Below are positions 50,573 to 62,612 of a DNA stretch of 64,000 nt, in pieces. The translations under genes and the position numbers were made by a program. Numbering within the stretch: the stretch's first letter is position 1; the number at the start of each line of letters is the position of its first letter. The stretch comes from Zeugodacus cucurbitae (taxonomy: Eukaryota > Arthropoda > Insecta > Diptera > Tephritidae), in assembly GCF_028554725.1 (NCBI RefSeq), contig NC_071668.1, forward strand, positions 61,598,232 to 61,662,231, given 5' to 3'. The notes below the pieces were generated by a model that was given only the letters and a program-made list of their open reading frames with translations, did not search any database and had not been told where the DNA came from.

Positions 50573-51240
50573 TATACCGTGAACAGGGTATATTAAGTTT
50601 GTCACGAAGTTTGTAACACCCAGAAGGAAGCGTCGGAGGCCCTATAAAGTATATATATAAATGATCAGTCGGTTGAACTGACTCGATTTGGCCATGTCCG
50701 TCTGTCTGTCCGTCTGTCTGTATATATACGAACTAGGCCTTCAGTTTTTAAGTTATCGTTTTGAAATTTAGCAGATTTCATTTTCTCTTCAAGAAGCTGC
50801 TCATTTGTCGGAACTGCCGATATGGGACCACATCATATAGCTGCCATACAAACTGAACGATCGGAATCATGGGTTTGTATGGAAAATTCCGCATTTTATT
50901 ACAAATCTTCACGAAATTTGGAATGAGTTATTTTTCATAGAAATAATTTAATCTCCGAAAAAATTGTTCAGATCGGTTCACTATAGCATGTAGCTGTAAT
51001 ACAATCCGAACGATCGGAATCAATGTCTTGTATGGAAAATGTTCGCATTTGACGTGGTATCTTCACGAAATTTGGCATGGGTTACTGCTTAAGGTAATAG
51101 TATAATCTCCGAAGAAATTGTTTTTTTACTTACTTTTTCTTACGTCTTTAGATTTGCTTAAACACATAGTTACCAAAAGAAATGCACCTGTGAATGGTAT
51201 ATTAGCTTCGGTACAGCCGAAGTTAACGTTTTTTCTTGTT
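50573..51240 (+). repeat. Dispersed non-coding repeat with hairpins at both ends
   Basis: It begins TATACCGTGAACAGGGTATA (an imperfect hairpin) and ends with CTTCGGTACAGCCGAAG (51206..51222, a perfect 6-bp stem) followed by TTAACGTTTTTTCTTG. Between are a CTGTCTGTC microsatellite (50698-50722) and three related units with ACGAAATTTGG and TTGTATGGAAAAT. No coding potential. The architecture is that of a known abundant dipteran intergenic repeat; its class is unclear to me. Confidence 0.7.
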
Positions 51241-52311
51241 TATTTATTATTGGCAGACCATGATATGAGCGGCGTACTTGTCGTTTTTCAATTTGCATAA
51301 CAACAACTCAGAGTAAAGCTTTTGTACGCCTAAAAGATAGCTCCAAATTCCTAAAATATTTTATTGAAATTGCTTTTACAGGATTAATATTCACTCATTT
51401 TGCTTATGGTACGTGCTGTCGCGTAGAAAAACTATTAAAAATACTTATTCCAAATATATACTATTTTGAAAATCCAAATTCTCCTCCACAAGTAGGTGGC
51501 AAAACAAGAAGCTGAATGCACCTGTCGTTGGAGATAATTGCGTGGAAATGATACCGGCAATTATCTTTCACAGTAATTGCTCACAATTATCTGAGCTCAT
51601 TAAGGATGTAAATCTGATGACGTTGCATTTTACTGCACATTTTTAATTATCCACCTTTACCGACTTTTTCAAGCTATATACTTATATTTTTTCACTTATG
51701 GTATTCGCCTTCCTTGCGATTCCTCTCACTGATAATTCCTTTGATAAGAGATGAATTCTGCAGTTGCTGTTGCGAAAATCAAACAAAGTTAAGCCTCGTT
51801 TACTGGAGCTAAGTGATTGCAATTGCAGAAAGAGCAATGTACCGTTCTACTCAGTAACTACTACTACTAACACGCTTCATACGCTTCTCTCTTAATAATC
51901 GCATCCACTTTACACATATACATAAGAATCATTGTCAATTAATTCACAGGTTGGATTATTATTAATTAAATGATGCGATGTGTGTGGCTATCAGGCAGCC
52001 ACATATGTATTTGTTCATTATTTAATACAATTAAATATTAAATAATTTATAAATAGTATCGATATGTGAATATAGCTTTGTTAATTCGTTAGTCGTTACG
52101 CGGTAGTTTTTTACGTGCCTTTTATTTTAAATGTATTGTAAATGTATATGTATGTATTGTAAAATTAAAAAAGTATCGTTCTACCAGGTAGCGAAGTACC
52201 AGTCTGACAAACTTGATAATTTTTTCATTACATATGTATTAACATAAAATTTTCTATTTGTTTTGATTCGTTGCCTAAAAAAATTCATTATATTTTTATT
52301 TCCAATTTAAA
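51241..52311. other. AT-rich spacer with no recognisable gene
   Basis: No supported feature. Confidence 0.45.
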
Positions 52312-52395
52312 CAAGTAAGGAAGGGCTATGTTCGAATGTAACCTAACATTTTATACTCTCGCAATTTATTGAAGAAGTTTTATTTTATCGTCATA

Positions 52396-54019
52396 TGGGC
52401 ATTTCCGCCATGTCGAACGGGACAATCGTACACCTTTTAACTAAAAAAAAAAATATGAACTGAAATGTTTTTTAATTTTGACAGTAGGCTTTTTTAATAG
52501 CCCTTCATTAGCTCTACATTTATTGTTAAGGTTGATTTTGGAACGGTTTTCATTTTCAAGATAATTGCAAAAAACCAAGGCATTCGCACGGGACAAAAAA
52601 TGGAAGTCGTTTTTGGGAACAACGATTCAAACGGCGATTTCAGCGAATTGTGAGGTAATATTCAAATGCTTTTGATTGTAAGATGTTGCGCATTGATGCC
52701 TTTAAAACTCGTATGAATTTCACCCAAAAATAATTTATAGTTAATCGGGACATGTCGCAGGGGACATTTTTTTTCATCATAGTATTTATGTTGTTTATTT
52801 TGTTATAATACGTTTTTTGTTAACAACAAGGCCAGTAAAATCGTTTAAAAAAGTAGTAAATGTATTTATTTATTTATTTTAACTAATATCCAACAAGAAA
52901 CACAACAAAAATTCTATAGTATGAAATGGAAATAGTATTATGAATGTGAAATAGAGTTCTTTTCAGAAAATGCTGTCCTCGGGTATACAAATTTTTGGAT
53001 TTCGTTATCTGCTAGACTTTGCGTTTGATAACTGCTCCCACTCCATAGACGGCTCCTTGCAAAAAAATTATATTCTAATGAAGATTTAATTATTTTATAA
53101 AATCAACCAGACTTGATAATATAAATTTGATTTTATACTGAGAGCAGTTACATTAAAAAAATAAATATTTTAGAAAAGCAACTAAAGGATTTCTTAATTT
53201 TAGTTAAGAGATTTATCAAGAAAATAATATGTCGTGCGTTAACTTGTCACTTTTAAAGGCAAACGATTTTCTTCTGACAACATTGTTAAAATGAGCACTC
53301 TTATTTTGATTTGTAAGCCTATAATTTTCACCAAAATCTATTTAAATAGCTAGTTAGTGGAATTTAAAGTGCGGTTTTTGCTCATATGTAAATAATAAAT
53401 GTAAATGCATATATTTGCATACTTAAGTCAATTTTATAAAACAAAAAAAATTTTCAATTTTTTAATTCCACACCTAAGATGTCGCACGTGACCGATTTTA
53501 AGTAGTTACGAAAACCACAAATCTTCTGATTTTTGAACAAGGTTTGTTTTATTTTACCTGTATAAAAATTTACTCTTTATACCCAAAATTTGGGGAGCTT
53601 GCTGCTTATATTTCCGATGCAGTGGGAACAAATGTTGTTTTTTGATGTCACACGGGACATTAAAATATAGGATAATAAGAGAGCAAAAACTTACAGTTAT
53701 TTGCAACCGCATGCTTTCTTATGCATTTTATTTTGCTCTTTGTACCCTCATAAAGGTTTTACATAACGCAAAAAATTATACATGACATCTTTCTTTAACA
53801 ATTTTGACGATAAAACACATGTAGTAGAAAAATGGAAATGAGAAAAGTAGCTCCTATGCGACTTGGTTTTCGTATATCTCGTAATTGGTTATGAATTAAT
53901 TTAAAATTAATTTAATATAAATAAATTTAAATATTTTCCTATGAAAATATGCAAAAACTTTGTAATTATAATAATGTTTAATATTTTGTCTGTGGTGGAC
54001 CTTCCGGCGGAAATGCCCA
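52396..54019. mobile_element. ORF-less TIR element with five dispersed iterons
   Basis: Inverted termini TGGGCATTTCCGCC at 52396 and GGCGGAAATGCCCA ending at 54019 are each flanked by TA. The element sits inside dispersed repeat copy 2. It has no open frame of note. Five direct copies of an ATGTCGCACGGGACA-like word occur at 52410, 52582, 52752, 53479 and 53645. TA duplications suggest mobilisation by a Tc1/mariner-type or other TA-targeting enzyme. Confidence 0.75.
52410..53661 (+). repeat. Five direct ATGTCGCACGGGACA-like iterons
   Basis: Copies are ATGTCGAACGGGACA (52410), ATTCGCACGGGACA (52582), ATGTCGCAGGGGACA (52752), ATGTCGCACGTGACC (53479) and ATGTCACACGGGACA (53645). All point the same way. 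Start-to-start distances are 172, 170, 727 and 166. They could be transposase-binding sites; the sequence between copies is not itself repeated. Confidence 0.65.
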
Positions 54020-55090
54020 TATATAGTATATGATGGCTGAGGTAATTCCTGAACCGATTTCATTCATTTTCACCATCAAGGTGCACTATATCCAAGTCTA
54101 TACGCTCACTTAATTTTGCTAAGATATCTCACATATTAACCAATACATATATGCGGAATAAAGCCCACCGAATTTTTGAAAAACCTATAATTAGGTATAT
54201 GGGAGCTAGGAGATGTTATGACCCGATTTTAATAATTTTTTGAACACAAAACTATTACAAGAAAACAATTTCCTCTGAATTACATTAAATTATCAGATCC
54301 AAATTTTCGGTTAAAATTTGCCCTTAGGCGGTGAGGTCAACATGTTCGATATCTGGGGCCTTGAAAAGTTATAGTCCGTTTTCGACAATTTTTTCACAAG
54401 TGAAGTCAAAGATGATATGTACTATTTGTGTAAAGTTTTATTCCGCTACCTTCATTGGTTCCTTATGTATTTATATATTATAAAGTGAATGAATAAGATG
54501 GTATTCAAAATTGAGTTATAAGGAAAGTAGTCGTGGTTGTCCGTGTTATCAGGGTGTCAAGAAAATATTATATCCCGAATTTCATTGAAATCTGTCGAGT
54601 AGTTTCTGATCCACGTCCATTTTTCATTTTGTAAAAAAAAATCTGAGTGCAGCTTCCTTCTGCTATTTCTTCTGTAAAATTTAGTGTTGTTTACGTTTTT
54701 CGTTAGTAAGTTTACTAATTTTTATTAATTTTCAACCTAACCTTTGTATGGGAGACGGGCGTGGTTATTATCAGATTTTAACTATTTTCATGGTGTGTGG
54801 TGAGGTACATAAGAGAATGGACTGAAGAAATTTTGGTTTATATAGAGCTTCATTGGTTTGCGAGATATATACAAATAACCGATTAGGTGGCGGGGCCACG
54901 TCCACTTAAAAAAAATTACATCCAAATATGCCCCTTCCTAGTGCGATCTTTAATTTCAAATTTTACTGTTATAACTTAATTTATGGCTTAGTTATGACAC
55001 TTTATGTGTTTTTGGTTTTCGCAATTTTGTGGGCGTGGCAGTGGTCCGATTAAAGTCGATTAAAATTCAAATAAAAATCAATGTAGATTT

Positions 55091-55961
55091 TTTTTTGTAT
55101 GGCAAATCGATCTTAATCACCCATTTTATCGAGCATAAAAAGCTATAAGGCAATAGGCTCTCTGAAGTGCAAATCACGGAATGTATTTCATTACTCAGCT
55201 AGATATAGTTTAAAGCTTGTAGAGCTCTATATAACGTATATATTCTCGGTTACAGTTTACTATCAATAATCATTAATTATGAATCAGTTCAATTAAAAGC
55301 TCTTCTTGCACTTATGAAGTCAAGCGTAACGTCATTTCATTGAAAATATGGCATATCAATTACACAAACTAATTAATTTAAATTATGATTAAGTTAATTT
55401 GGCACTTGGTTGCTCACGCCCCCTACCAGTATTGCATCAAGTCGAACTAATTCATTTTATTCTTTCATATGTCTGTGTGGATAGTGTTCAGAACTTGGCA
55501 CACAACCAAGTGGACACATTATAAATTTGTGTGCAAATGCATGTGTAAGTTGTGCAACCGACAGTGAGTTAATTTAAATTCACCCCAATCTCTCGGCCAT
55601 AATATTTGGTTGGGACCTCCAAGTAAAGCTAATGCAACTGCTGATGAAGTCATATTGTCAAAGCGCTTTAATTTAGACAAAGGGTAAGTTTAAAAGAGTT
55701 ACTTACTTATGAATTGAATTTGATGGAGTGAAGTGAAGCACGCCGGCAAATATGCAAAGCTGTTGAGAGCCTTTGAATTGAAAGCGGTTGTTAGTGCTTT
55801 GGTCTAGTATAAAATTTGATTTATTGCATGGTTTTATTGTTTGAGCTTAGGCGGTGAACATATTGAAAATAAGCAAATAGAAACAACAATTTCTCCATAT
55901 GTAATGTAAATATTTTTGTTAGCATAATAATGTGAATAATTTCAATAATCATAGGAAATTT
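55091..55961. other. AT-rich spacer with no recognisable gene
   Basis: No supported feature. Confidence 0.45.
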
Positions 55962-56319
55962 CAAAGTGTATTCAAGAAAGTGAACTAAGTATTTGACATA
56001 CCCTTTTTTGACAATAAAATAGTAAACAATTCATGTATTTGTTTACATTAACCCGTCTTTTTTATCTTGAACAATATAATATACATTGATAAAATTATTT
56101 GCAGTTTGTCAGATGCATAAGCAGAAAGTATTTGACATTTTCTTTTATTCATTAAAAAAATATTTTTTTTTGGTTTGAAATTTGTTTACTTTTGAATTTC
56201 AAAATTTGAATTTTTGAATAAATGTAAGGGTTAAATCAATGGCAATAAACATGTCAAATTCGGGTAAAAAAAAAAAATTAAATGTCATATACTTAGTTCA
56301 CTTTGTTGAATACACTTTG
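55962..56319. mobile_element. hAT-type MITE
   Basis: This 358-bp element has near-perfect inverted termini of about 40 bp, beginning CAAAGTGTATTCAA and carrying AAAGTGAACTAAGTAT further in. An 8-bp duplication flanks it: GGAAATTT (55954..55961) and AGAAATTT (56320..56327), one mismatch. The CA..G start and 8-bp duplication fit hAT. The interior repeats TATTTGACAT words and has no coding capacity. Confidence 0.85.
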
Positions 56320-56327
56320 AGAAATTT

Positions 56328-57624
56328 GATATACTGTAAAATTATACACAATTTTCTTAGAAGAACTTCAAGTTTTGGATTAGTGTTTTAGTAGTATCTA
56401 AATAAATCAATTATTTAATTTAAAAAGCATTTTAATCACTGTTGGCACATACGCGGGAAAAATGTGTAGATCACCCATACCTAATACACTAAGATAGTTC
56501 CTGAGCGTCAGAAGAACGCAAACTAAATACTTATTTCATACGACCAGCTAATGTCCACTTTCACGCTAAAGCGAATACTCAACAGTGTTATGAAAATCTC
56601 GCAATTACAGCAGAATATTTGCGTCGCTAAAACTCGGTAACACTTCATTTATACAACGGCGATGGAAACTATATACCATTCGACGGACTAAAGTGATATA
56701 TGAAAGAGGAACAGAATCAAAGTATAACTATCATATAAGTGCAACAGTGAAGACTTGACGATGAGATGAAGTGGTGTGGTGAACATATTTTGATTTTCCA
56801 AGAGTGTTGTATGTAGATTGAGTAAGTGATCTGCCAGGGCATTGCAGCTAACCGCAATTTCGTTGTGACCCACGCTCGATTATTCCCCTGTTGGTGCTTG
56901 GCCGTTGGCCGGTCTACTTGCCTGGTCCGTTTGATGTTCGTGCTACTAGGCAACCATTAAATTTATTAGACCTTTGAGCTGAACATTCAAATGTTAGACG
57001 CGGTTAAGACTCACATTCATATACCTAAGTTTGACACAATCAGCGACAGTAATGATTGGCTTAGTGCAGCTAAGGCACAAAAGCATACAAGTAGAATTAC
57101 ATATACTACAACACTTCTTCGCTGAGAACGCCATAGATAAGTGGTTGTTATCTTCTCTAGCTTGATTACATTCAAGAACTGCAGAAAATTATAATGCCGG
57201 TCCTAGAATCTTGAGAATTGAGAGTGTTTCTTTGATTCATTAATGTGTTTATTTTTGTCTTTTGTATGCATTTACCTAATATAACACTTTCCGTAGTGCC
57301 TTATATCCCACCCCCAAAACAAATGTTATGCTAAAAATTACTTAAATTGTTACTATAGACTATAGTTAGATGACGGCAGCATCCACTACCTAACCTGGTT
57401 GAAACCGAGGAAGATCCAATGTAGTCCTGAATTTATATCCAAAGACTTCAGTAAGGTGGGTGCTCCTCAGGGTCTGAAGTAGTGGACAGAGTATCAAAAT
57501 TGTATACCGAGAAAGAGCTGATAAGGATGCAAATATAAAAAATAAATCTCCATCATATCAAACTAGCTTCTATAGCTTTAATTAAGGTTAATGTTAAATA
57601 TTTGTCAATAGCCAATACGAAAAT
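56328..57624. other. Spacer downstream of the CAP gene
   Basis: No supported gene. A short segment at about 57400-57480 reads KIQCSPEF..KVGAPQG in one frame, faintly like the RT PQG motif, but it is too short to call. Confidence 0.4.
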
Positions 57625-57629
57625 TTATT
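57624..57629 (-). promoter_or_regulatory. Polyadenylation signal overlapping the CAP stop codon
   Basis: AATAAA on the minus strand at 57624..57629 overlaps the TAA stop at 57625..57627. Cleavage from this hexamer would give a very short 3' UTR. Confidence 0.5.
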
Positions 57630-58718
57630 TACCATCTTCAAAAATTTTGCCAGTATTTTTACAAAGATGCGGATATTTACTACTGGGAACACTTTCATAA
57701 TAATCACATTCTGATGCTGATGAATTGCCTTTCTTGTACATAAAAGTACCAATTACATTGGTGCGTGAGTAATTACAAGTAACATGTATGCAATAAGCGT
57801 TAGAAGTAGAGTTATGGCATACCGCCAAGCCACAACCAACAAAAGCAGCACGCTCGTTTGCAATTGCAGAGAAGCGACCGATCTTTTTCCAGGCGTCCGG
57901 ACTGAAATTCGTTTTAAATTTCTTAAATTGATTAAATTTTCTTGAATTCTTAACGCTCACTTTTTGGGCAATTCGCCTTGCACAGCTGTCTCATTTCCAT
58001 AATCTATAAATACATCAAAGGAAATTGAAGAGGTGGTATCGCTCCTATCCGGTTCGCCAATGCTGAAATTCATTTAAAATTTCTTAAATTGACAATTTTA
58101 GTAAGCCATATTATTTACACTCACCCTTTCGGAAATTCGTCGACCATAGCATTGCCATCATCCACCAATTCAGATTCGGCCCACCAAAAATCTATTGCAT
58201 ATACAATCATATCGGTTCCTATCGTTGGTTTTCCTGTTTCATTCTTATACAGATTTTGACCGGAGCCTGGAAACCTCTCAGTACTGTGGCAATCATCGGG
58301 CTGCTTATTACAACGTTTTGCATGGATTCCGGCTATATACGCTAATTCGTCATCCCAGATTACTTCACGCATGCGAGTGGCTTTCGGAAATTTTTTTCCG
58401 CCTTTGAATTTTACTTCACCCCCAGCTATTCTGTTGCGATGCTCATTGTGTCGATCGACATAACGACGTTTAATTGAGCCTGTCAATGGCAAAAGACCAA
58501 GAACATCGCCTTTGCTAGGCTTATAAGAGAGGTTATTGGTTTAGGCAAGTACAAATAATATTTCGGTTACTCACCACAGCATCCGGATCACACATGAAAT
58601 GCTTTCTAGTGCCACATAATTTACTCTCCTTATCACAATAATAGTACGCATCGGTGTAAAGGCTATGCCATATCAAAATAGCGATTAAATAAAAGCGAAT
58701 ATATTGAATGTTAAACAT
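57625..58718 (-). CDS. Secreted CAP-superfamily protein (antigen-5-related), four exons
   Basis: Exons: 58575..58718, 58125..58519, 57961..58062 and 57625..57901, giving 305 residues. Introns of 55, 62 and 59 bp begin GTGAGT or GTGAGC and end AG, and all joints keep frame. A signal peptide (MFNIQYIRFYLIAILIWHSL, cleavage likely near YTDA) and a YYYCDKESKLC segment precede the CAP domain. Domain motifs are RHNEHRNRIAGG (His72), WDDELAYIAGIHAKRC (Glu106), GQNLY, FWWAES (Glu164), a modified CAP1 box IGRFSAIANERAAFVGCGLA and HVTCNYSRTNVIGTF. The usual cavity His of GHF is Arg here (residue 223), so one member of the CAP tetrad is missing. Cysteine-rich secreted CAP proteins of flies are often expressed in gut, salivary or reproductive tissue; the role here is unknown. 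A pseudogene copy lies at 41802..42581. Confidence 0.92.
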
Positions 58719-59149
58719 TTTTATGTCCGTATATATCTATAGTGCGATATGAAATAAATGTGTTAACCTTCTTGAAAAATTATAAGTCAAAAATATTTTT
58801 TTTTCTGATTTGAAAAATTTTTACAGGAGATCTTTTACTTCAAATTACATTAGAAACGCTTGAAAATTTTACAAACAGGTAATTCCAGGTTATAAGTTGA
58901 ATTACTGTATGAAATCGCAAGACTTCAATCTGGAGTCTCTTAAGAGATCTATAATGTTGAATACGAACACGAAACCTTATATATAAGGTAAAGGTTAAAG
59001 TAAGATTACAGATTATATATAATATACATATATGTAAAAGAGCGCTACAAGAGTTTTTCTTAAATAAAACGAAAGCGGTGAAAGTATATTCGGAGATCAA
59101 CGCCAATTTTCGAAGGTTTTCAATCATAAATAACGTAGCCCTACAGGAA
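58719..59149. other. Upstream region of the CAP gene
   Basis: AT-rich flank that should contain the promoter. A TATAGATATATA stretch lies about 10-25 bases before the ATG, too close for a normal TATA-to-start distance plus leader, so I do not assign a promoter. Confidence 0.35.
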
Positions 59150-59836
59150 ATATTCTAACGGCGTCAAATCGCATGGCTGGGACATTTCGTGAGATAACAC
59201 GTTCACCAAACTTGGTTTTCAATAAATCGATTGTGACATTCGCTGTGTGGCTTGTGGCTTGTGGCAATAACGCCGCCGCGGCCCATAAACCGCAATGGAG
59301 TACGTGATGACTATTGCCTGACCAATAATTCATATTTTGCCTATTGACGAAGCCATTCAGCCAGAAATGAGCCTAATCGCTGAAGATGATTTTTCGATGA
59401 AAAACCAGATCATTTCCAAGTTGTTGCTCAGAACCATTCACGAACATACGACTATTCTGGTGGTCAATAGGCTTCAGTTCTTGAGTCAATTTGATCTTGT
59501 AAGGATGTAGGCCAAGATCTTTTCGCAAAATTCATCACAACGGCGTTAAAAGATGCCCAATGCTTGGGAACGACGTATGAGAGACTGATTTGGATCTTCC
59601 TCAATTGATGCGCTAGCAGGAGCAATATTCTTGACACTACGGGCACTTTTTTGTCTCACCCTGCACATAATATTTTGTACTGTACCTGTGGATTGAAATT
59701 TTCCCATACGCTCAATTATTGATCTGACAGAACGATTATGACGACCATAAATTGTACGTAGCGTTCTTAAAGTTGAGGCCGTCCGAATTTCAGTAGTAAA
59801 TTTTAATAATTTTGTAGCGTCCCTATTAAAAACCAC
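59150..59836 (-). pseudogene. Rosa-like mariner transposase, decayed
   Basis: Minus-strand pieces in order: TLRTIYGRHNRSVRSIIERM and VRQKSARSVKNIAPASASIE followed by DPNQSLIRRSQALGI (helix-turn-helix half), then LHPYKIKLTQELKPI in another frame, KIIFS(D), AHFWLNGFV, and after a deletion SHTANVTIDLLKTKFGERVI and a decayed LDYFLWGY region. The central block with the second catalytic Asp is deleted. This relic and the one at 3500..4126 belong to one subfamily, distinct from the copy at 26352..27246. The inverted termini are not recognisable. Confidence 0.82.
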
Positions 59837-61725
59837 TTTGTTAACTCAATATGTTATAAATAAAAGAAAGTTCTCTTCTTCTTAGCAGTAGCTTATAAAA
59901 AATGCGAGTCATAAAAATATTGTCTTGCTCGATAAAGGGTTAAAACAAAATAGATCGTTCCACATATACTCAAACAATTATACAACTGTGACTGCTTGGA
60001 TAGCTAACAATGGATGGGTAATAGACACTTAATAAATGTTGCCCAGATTGCTGACCAATTGACATGGTGTAGGTTAACTAGTTATGGACTAGGACATATC
60101 TGCAGGCGGTCGGATTGGAAATTAACTTTTTTGTAGGATACGCTAATCTAAGGGCAGCCAGTCAATAGCAGTGATATCCGACTTAAGGCTTTGTATTTAC
60201 ACCTGGAAGCTATGAGAGCCAAATATTGAAAGTAGATCTTATGTCATTGACTTAGGACACCAGATTTTGATAAAAAACATAATCTCTTCCGGAAAATATT
60301 TTTGTTGTTTCCATTAACGAATACGAGTTCACGCAATGCTTCTGAAAAGAAAACAGTTCGTGAGCAAACTCAACCAACAACACTAAATATTACTGATTTT
60401 ACAATGTGTGCTATAGTAAATTTTGTGTTCAGTTTACGAGGTCTATTAGCTTGTGTGAAGCGTTATACGCAAATTATCATATGCAGGTTTATATTATTAT
60501 TCGACACGGTGCGTATACGACACGTACGAGTATGCATGTGCACATTGTGTAAATTCCTGCCACGTTTTAAACGTTTTTCGCTCAACTAAATTTTCCCGAA
60601 TGTGTGATTACATTAACTAAGCTACATATGTATAACTTGGCACTATCGTTGCAGGTATTACTTTCAAAACCAACAATATTTTAAGTGACGAAAGTATATA
60701 TTTCATATTCAGCGCTAATAAATTAACTTTGTATTTTATTCCCAAATTTTAGCTGTTTGCCAACAAGTTTGACGATATAATTTCAAAATAGTTTTCTAGG
60801 TATGCTAAATTGGTATTTTGGCGGGAATGCTGTAAAAAAAGGAAAGTTGAGAGGATAGGATTATAGTAAACAGTAAAGTAAACAAAAAGAGATTTCAAAC
60901 TAATTATATTAATTATAGACATGCCACACTATATTATAACACACCACGTTGTATACGTAACCTGTGAAGTCCATTGATCGAAATATGATTTTTTCTTGAC
61001 TTGAGTTGCGTATACACCATGCACTGTGTACATTTCCACGTATATTATTTTATAATTTTATACATTCAGTCACTTTCTCATATTTTTTTGTTTTGTTCAA
61101 AATGTGTGAAAATCTTTTCACACACTTGTAGCAATGGCAATATGGCAAACGATTATGCCAATTGAGTGGAGCGAACATTAGGCACATGTTCTCTTTATCA
61201 ATGTGTCACACACCAACTAAACTACAAACTCAGCAACAGAGGATGAAAGTTACTACTGTGTCTGCCAAAAACGATCACATCGCAAGCAGAAAGGTAAGAG
61301 CAAAGTAAATGCATTTGCATGCGAGTAATTCGAGTCCCCGACTTTGAAAATTATACAGTGAGACAGACTTCCGTTCTCAGCATCAAACAGAAAAATAACG
61401 AAGAATGTGCGAAACATATATGTATTTTTATTAAAGAAATCCATTTTATACATAAATTTTGCATAAGTGAATGGATGTGCCGCTTTTCATTGCCAGTTTT
61501 CTTTTCGATTGCCTGTTTGAATGGATGCTTAATTTGTCTTCGGGAGACGTGAAGAATATTAATGCATTTTGTAACCTTTCACAGTATGTGTTCAGTGCAT
61601 ATATGGGAAATGATTGAATGCAATTCCATTGAATGGTTATGAAAACAAAAGTTAAGTATTGCTAAAGTGTTTGACATTCGTGAGTGAAGGGATACTGAGC
61701 TTACATGAAGAGTGCAATTAATAAC
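59837..61725. other. AT-rich DNA with no recognisable gene
   Basis: Frames at 60302..60589 and 61319..61552 have no recognisable domain. Confidence 0.45.
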
Positions 61726-62612
61726 AAGTAAGGAAAGGCTAAGTTAAGGTGCAACCGAACATTTTATACACTACAATTTATTTAGAGATCTACCTATATT
61801 TTCGGTGAAAAAATACCTTTAGGCACTGAGTTCTTCATGTTTGATATCAGGGACCTTGAAAAGTCATGGTTCGATTTTGACAATTTTTCCACAAGTGATG
61901 TCACAGCTCAAATACAGTATTTGTGTAAAGTTTTATTTCGCTATCCTTATGTATACATTATAAAGTGAAAGAATCAGAACGATTCAAAATTGAGTTATAT
62001 GGGAAGTAGGCGTAGTTGTGAACCGATTTCGCTTATATTCCACCCGTGTCATCAGGGTAACAAGAAAGTGTTATACACCGAATTTCATTGAAATCTGTCG
62101 AGTAGTTCTTAAGATATGGTTTTTGACCCATAAGTGGGCGATGCCACGCCCATTTTCCATTATGTACAAAAATCTCAGTGCAACTTCCTTCTGCCATTTA
62201 TTATATAAAACTTGGTGTTCTGACGTTTCTCGTTAGTGAGTTAACGCACTTTTAGTCATTTTCAACCTAACCTTTGTATGGGAGATGGGCGTGGTTATTA
62301 TCCGATTTCTTTCATTTTTAGACTGTATAAAGAAATGGCTAAAATAAACGACTGCAGAAAGTTTGGTTTATATAGCTTTATTGGTTTTGCGAGTTATATA
62401 CAAGTAACCTATTTGGGGGCGGGGTCACGCCCACTTTTCCAAAAAAAGACGGACAGACGGACATCCGGATTTGGACTTTACTCGTCACCCTGATCACTTT
62501 GGTATACATAACCTTATATCTAACTCGTTTAGTTTTAGGACTTACAAACAAGCGTTATGTGGACAAAACTATAATACTCTCTTAGCAACTTTTGTTGCGA
62601 GCGTATAAAAAT
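61726..62612 (+). repeat. Dispersed non-coding repeat, copy 3 (most complete)
   Basis: It starts ACAAGTAAGGAAAGGCTAAG and ends with TAGCAACTTTTGTTGCGAGCGTATAAAAAT. Inside are GCCACGCCCA, GGGCGTGGTTATTATCCG and GGGGCGGGGTCACGCCCAC words, and an ACGGACAGACGGAC run near 62449. No coding potential. The other copies are at 19739 and 52312. Confidence 0.78.

Larger units (their letters stand above)
52312..55090 (+). repeat. Dispersed non-coding repeat, copy 2 (interrupted)
   Basis: The left edge ACAAGTAAGGAAGGGC and TTTTATACTCTCGCAATTTA is followed within 100 bp by a nested element (52396..54019). The repeat then resumes (GATGGCTGAGGTAATTCC..) and continues through CCTTGAAAAGTTATAGTCC, TCATTGAAATCTGTCGAGTAG and AACCTAACCTTTGTATGGGA to GGCGGGGCCACGTCCAC. 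It parallels 61726..62612 almost throughout. No coding potential. The right edge is uncertain. Confidence 0.75.

Noticed and set aside
52410..53661. CRISPR-like array
   Set aside because: The repeats are 15 bp, far apart and in an insect transposon; no CRISPR organisation.
57400..57480. GAPQG-like RT motif
   Set aside because: A single short motif without neighbouring RT blocks; could be chance.
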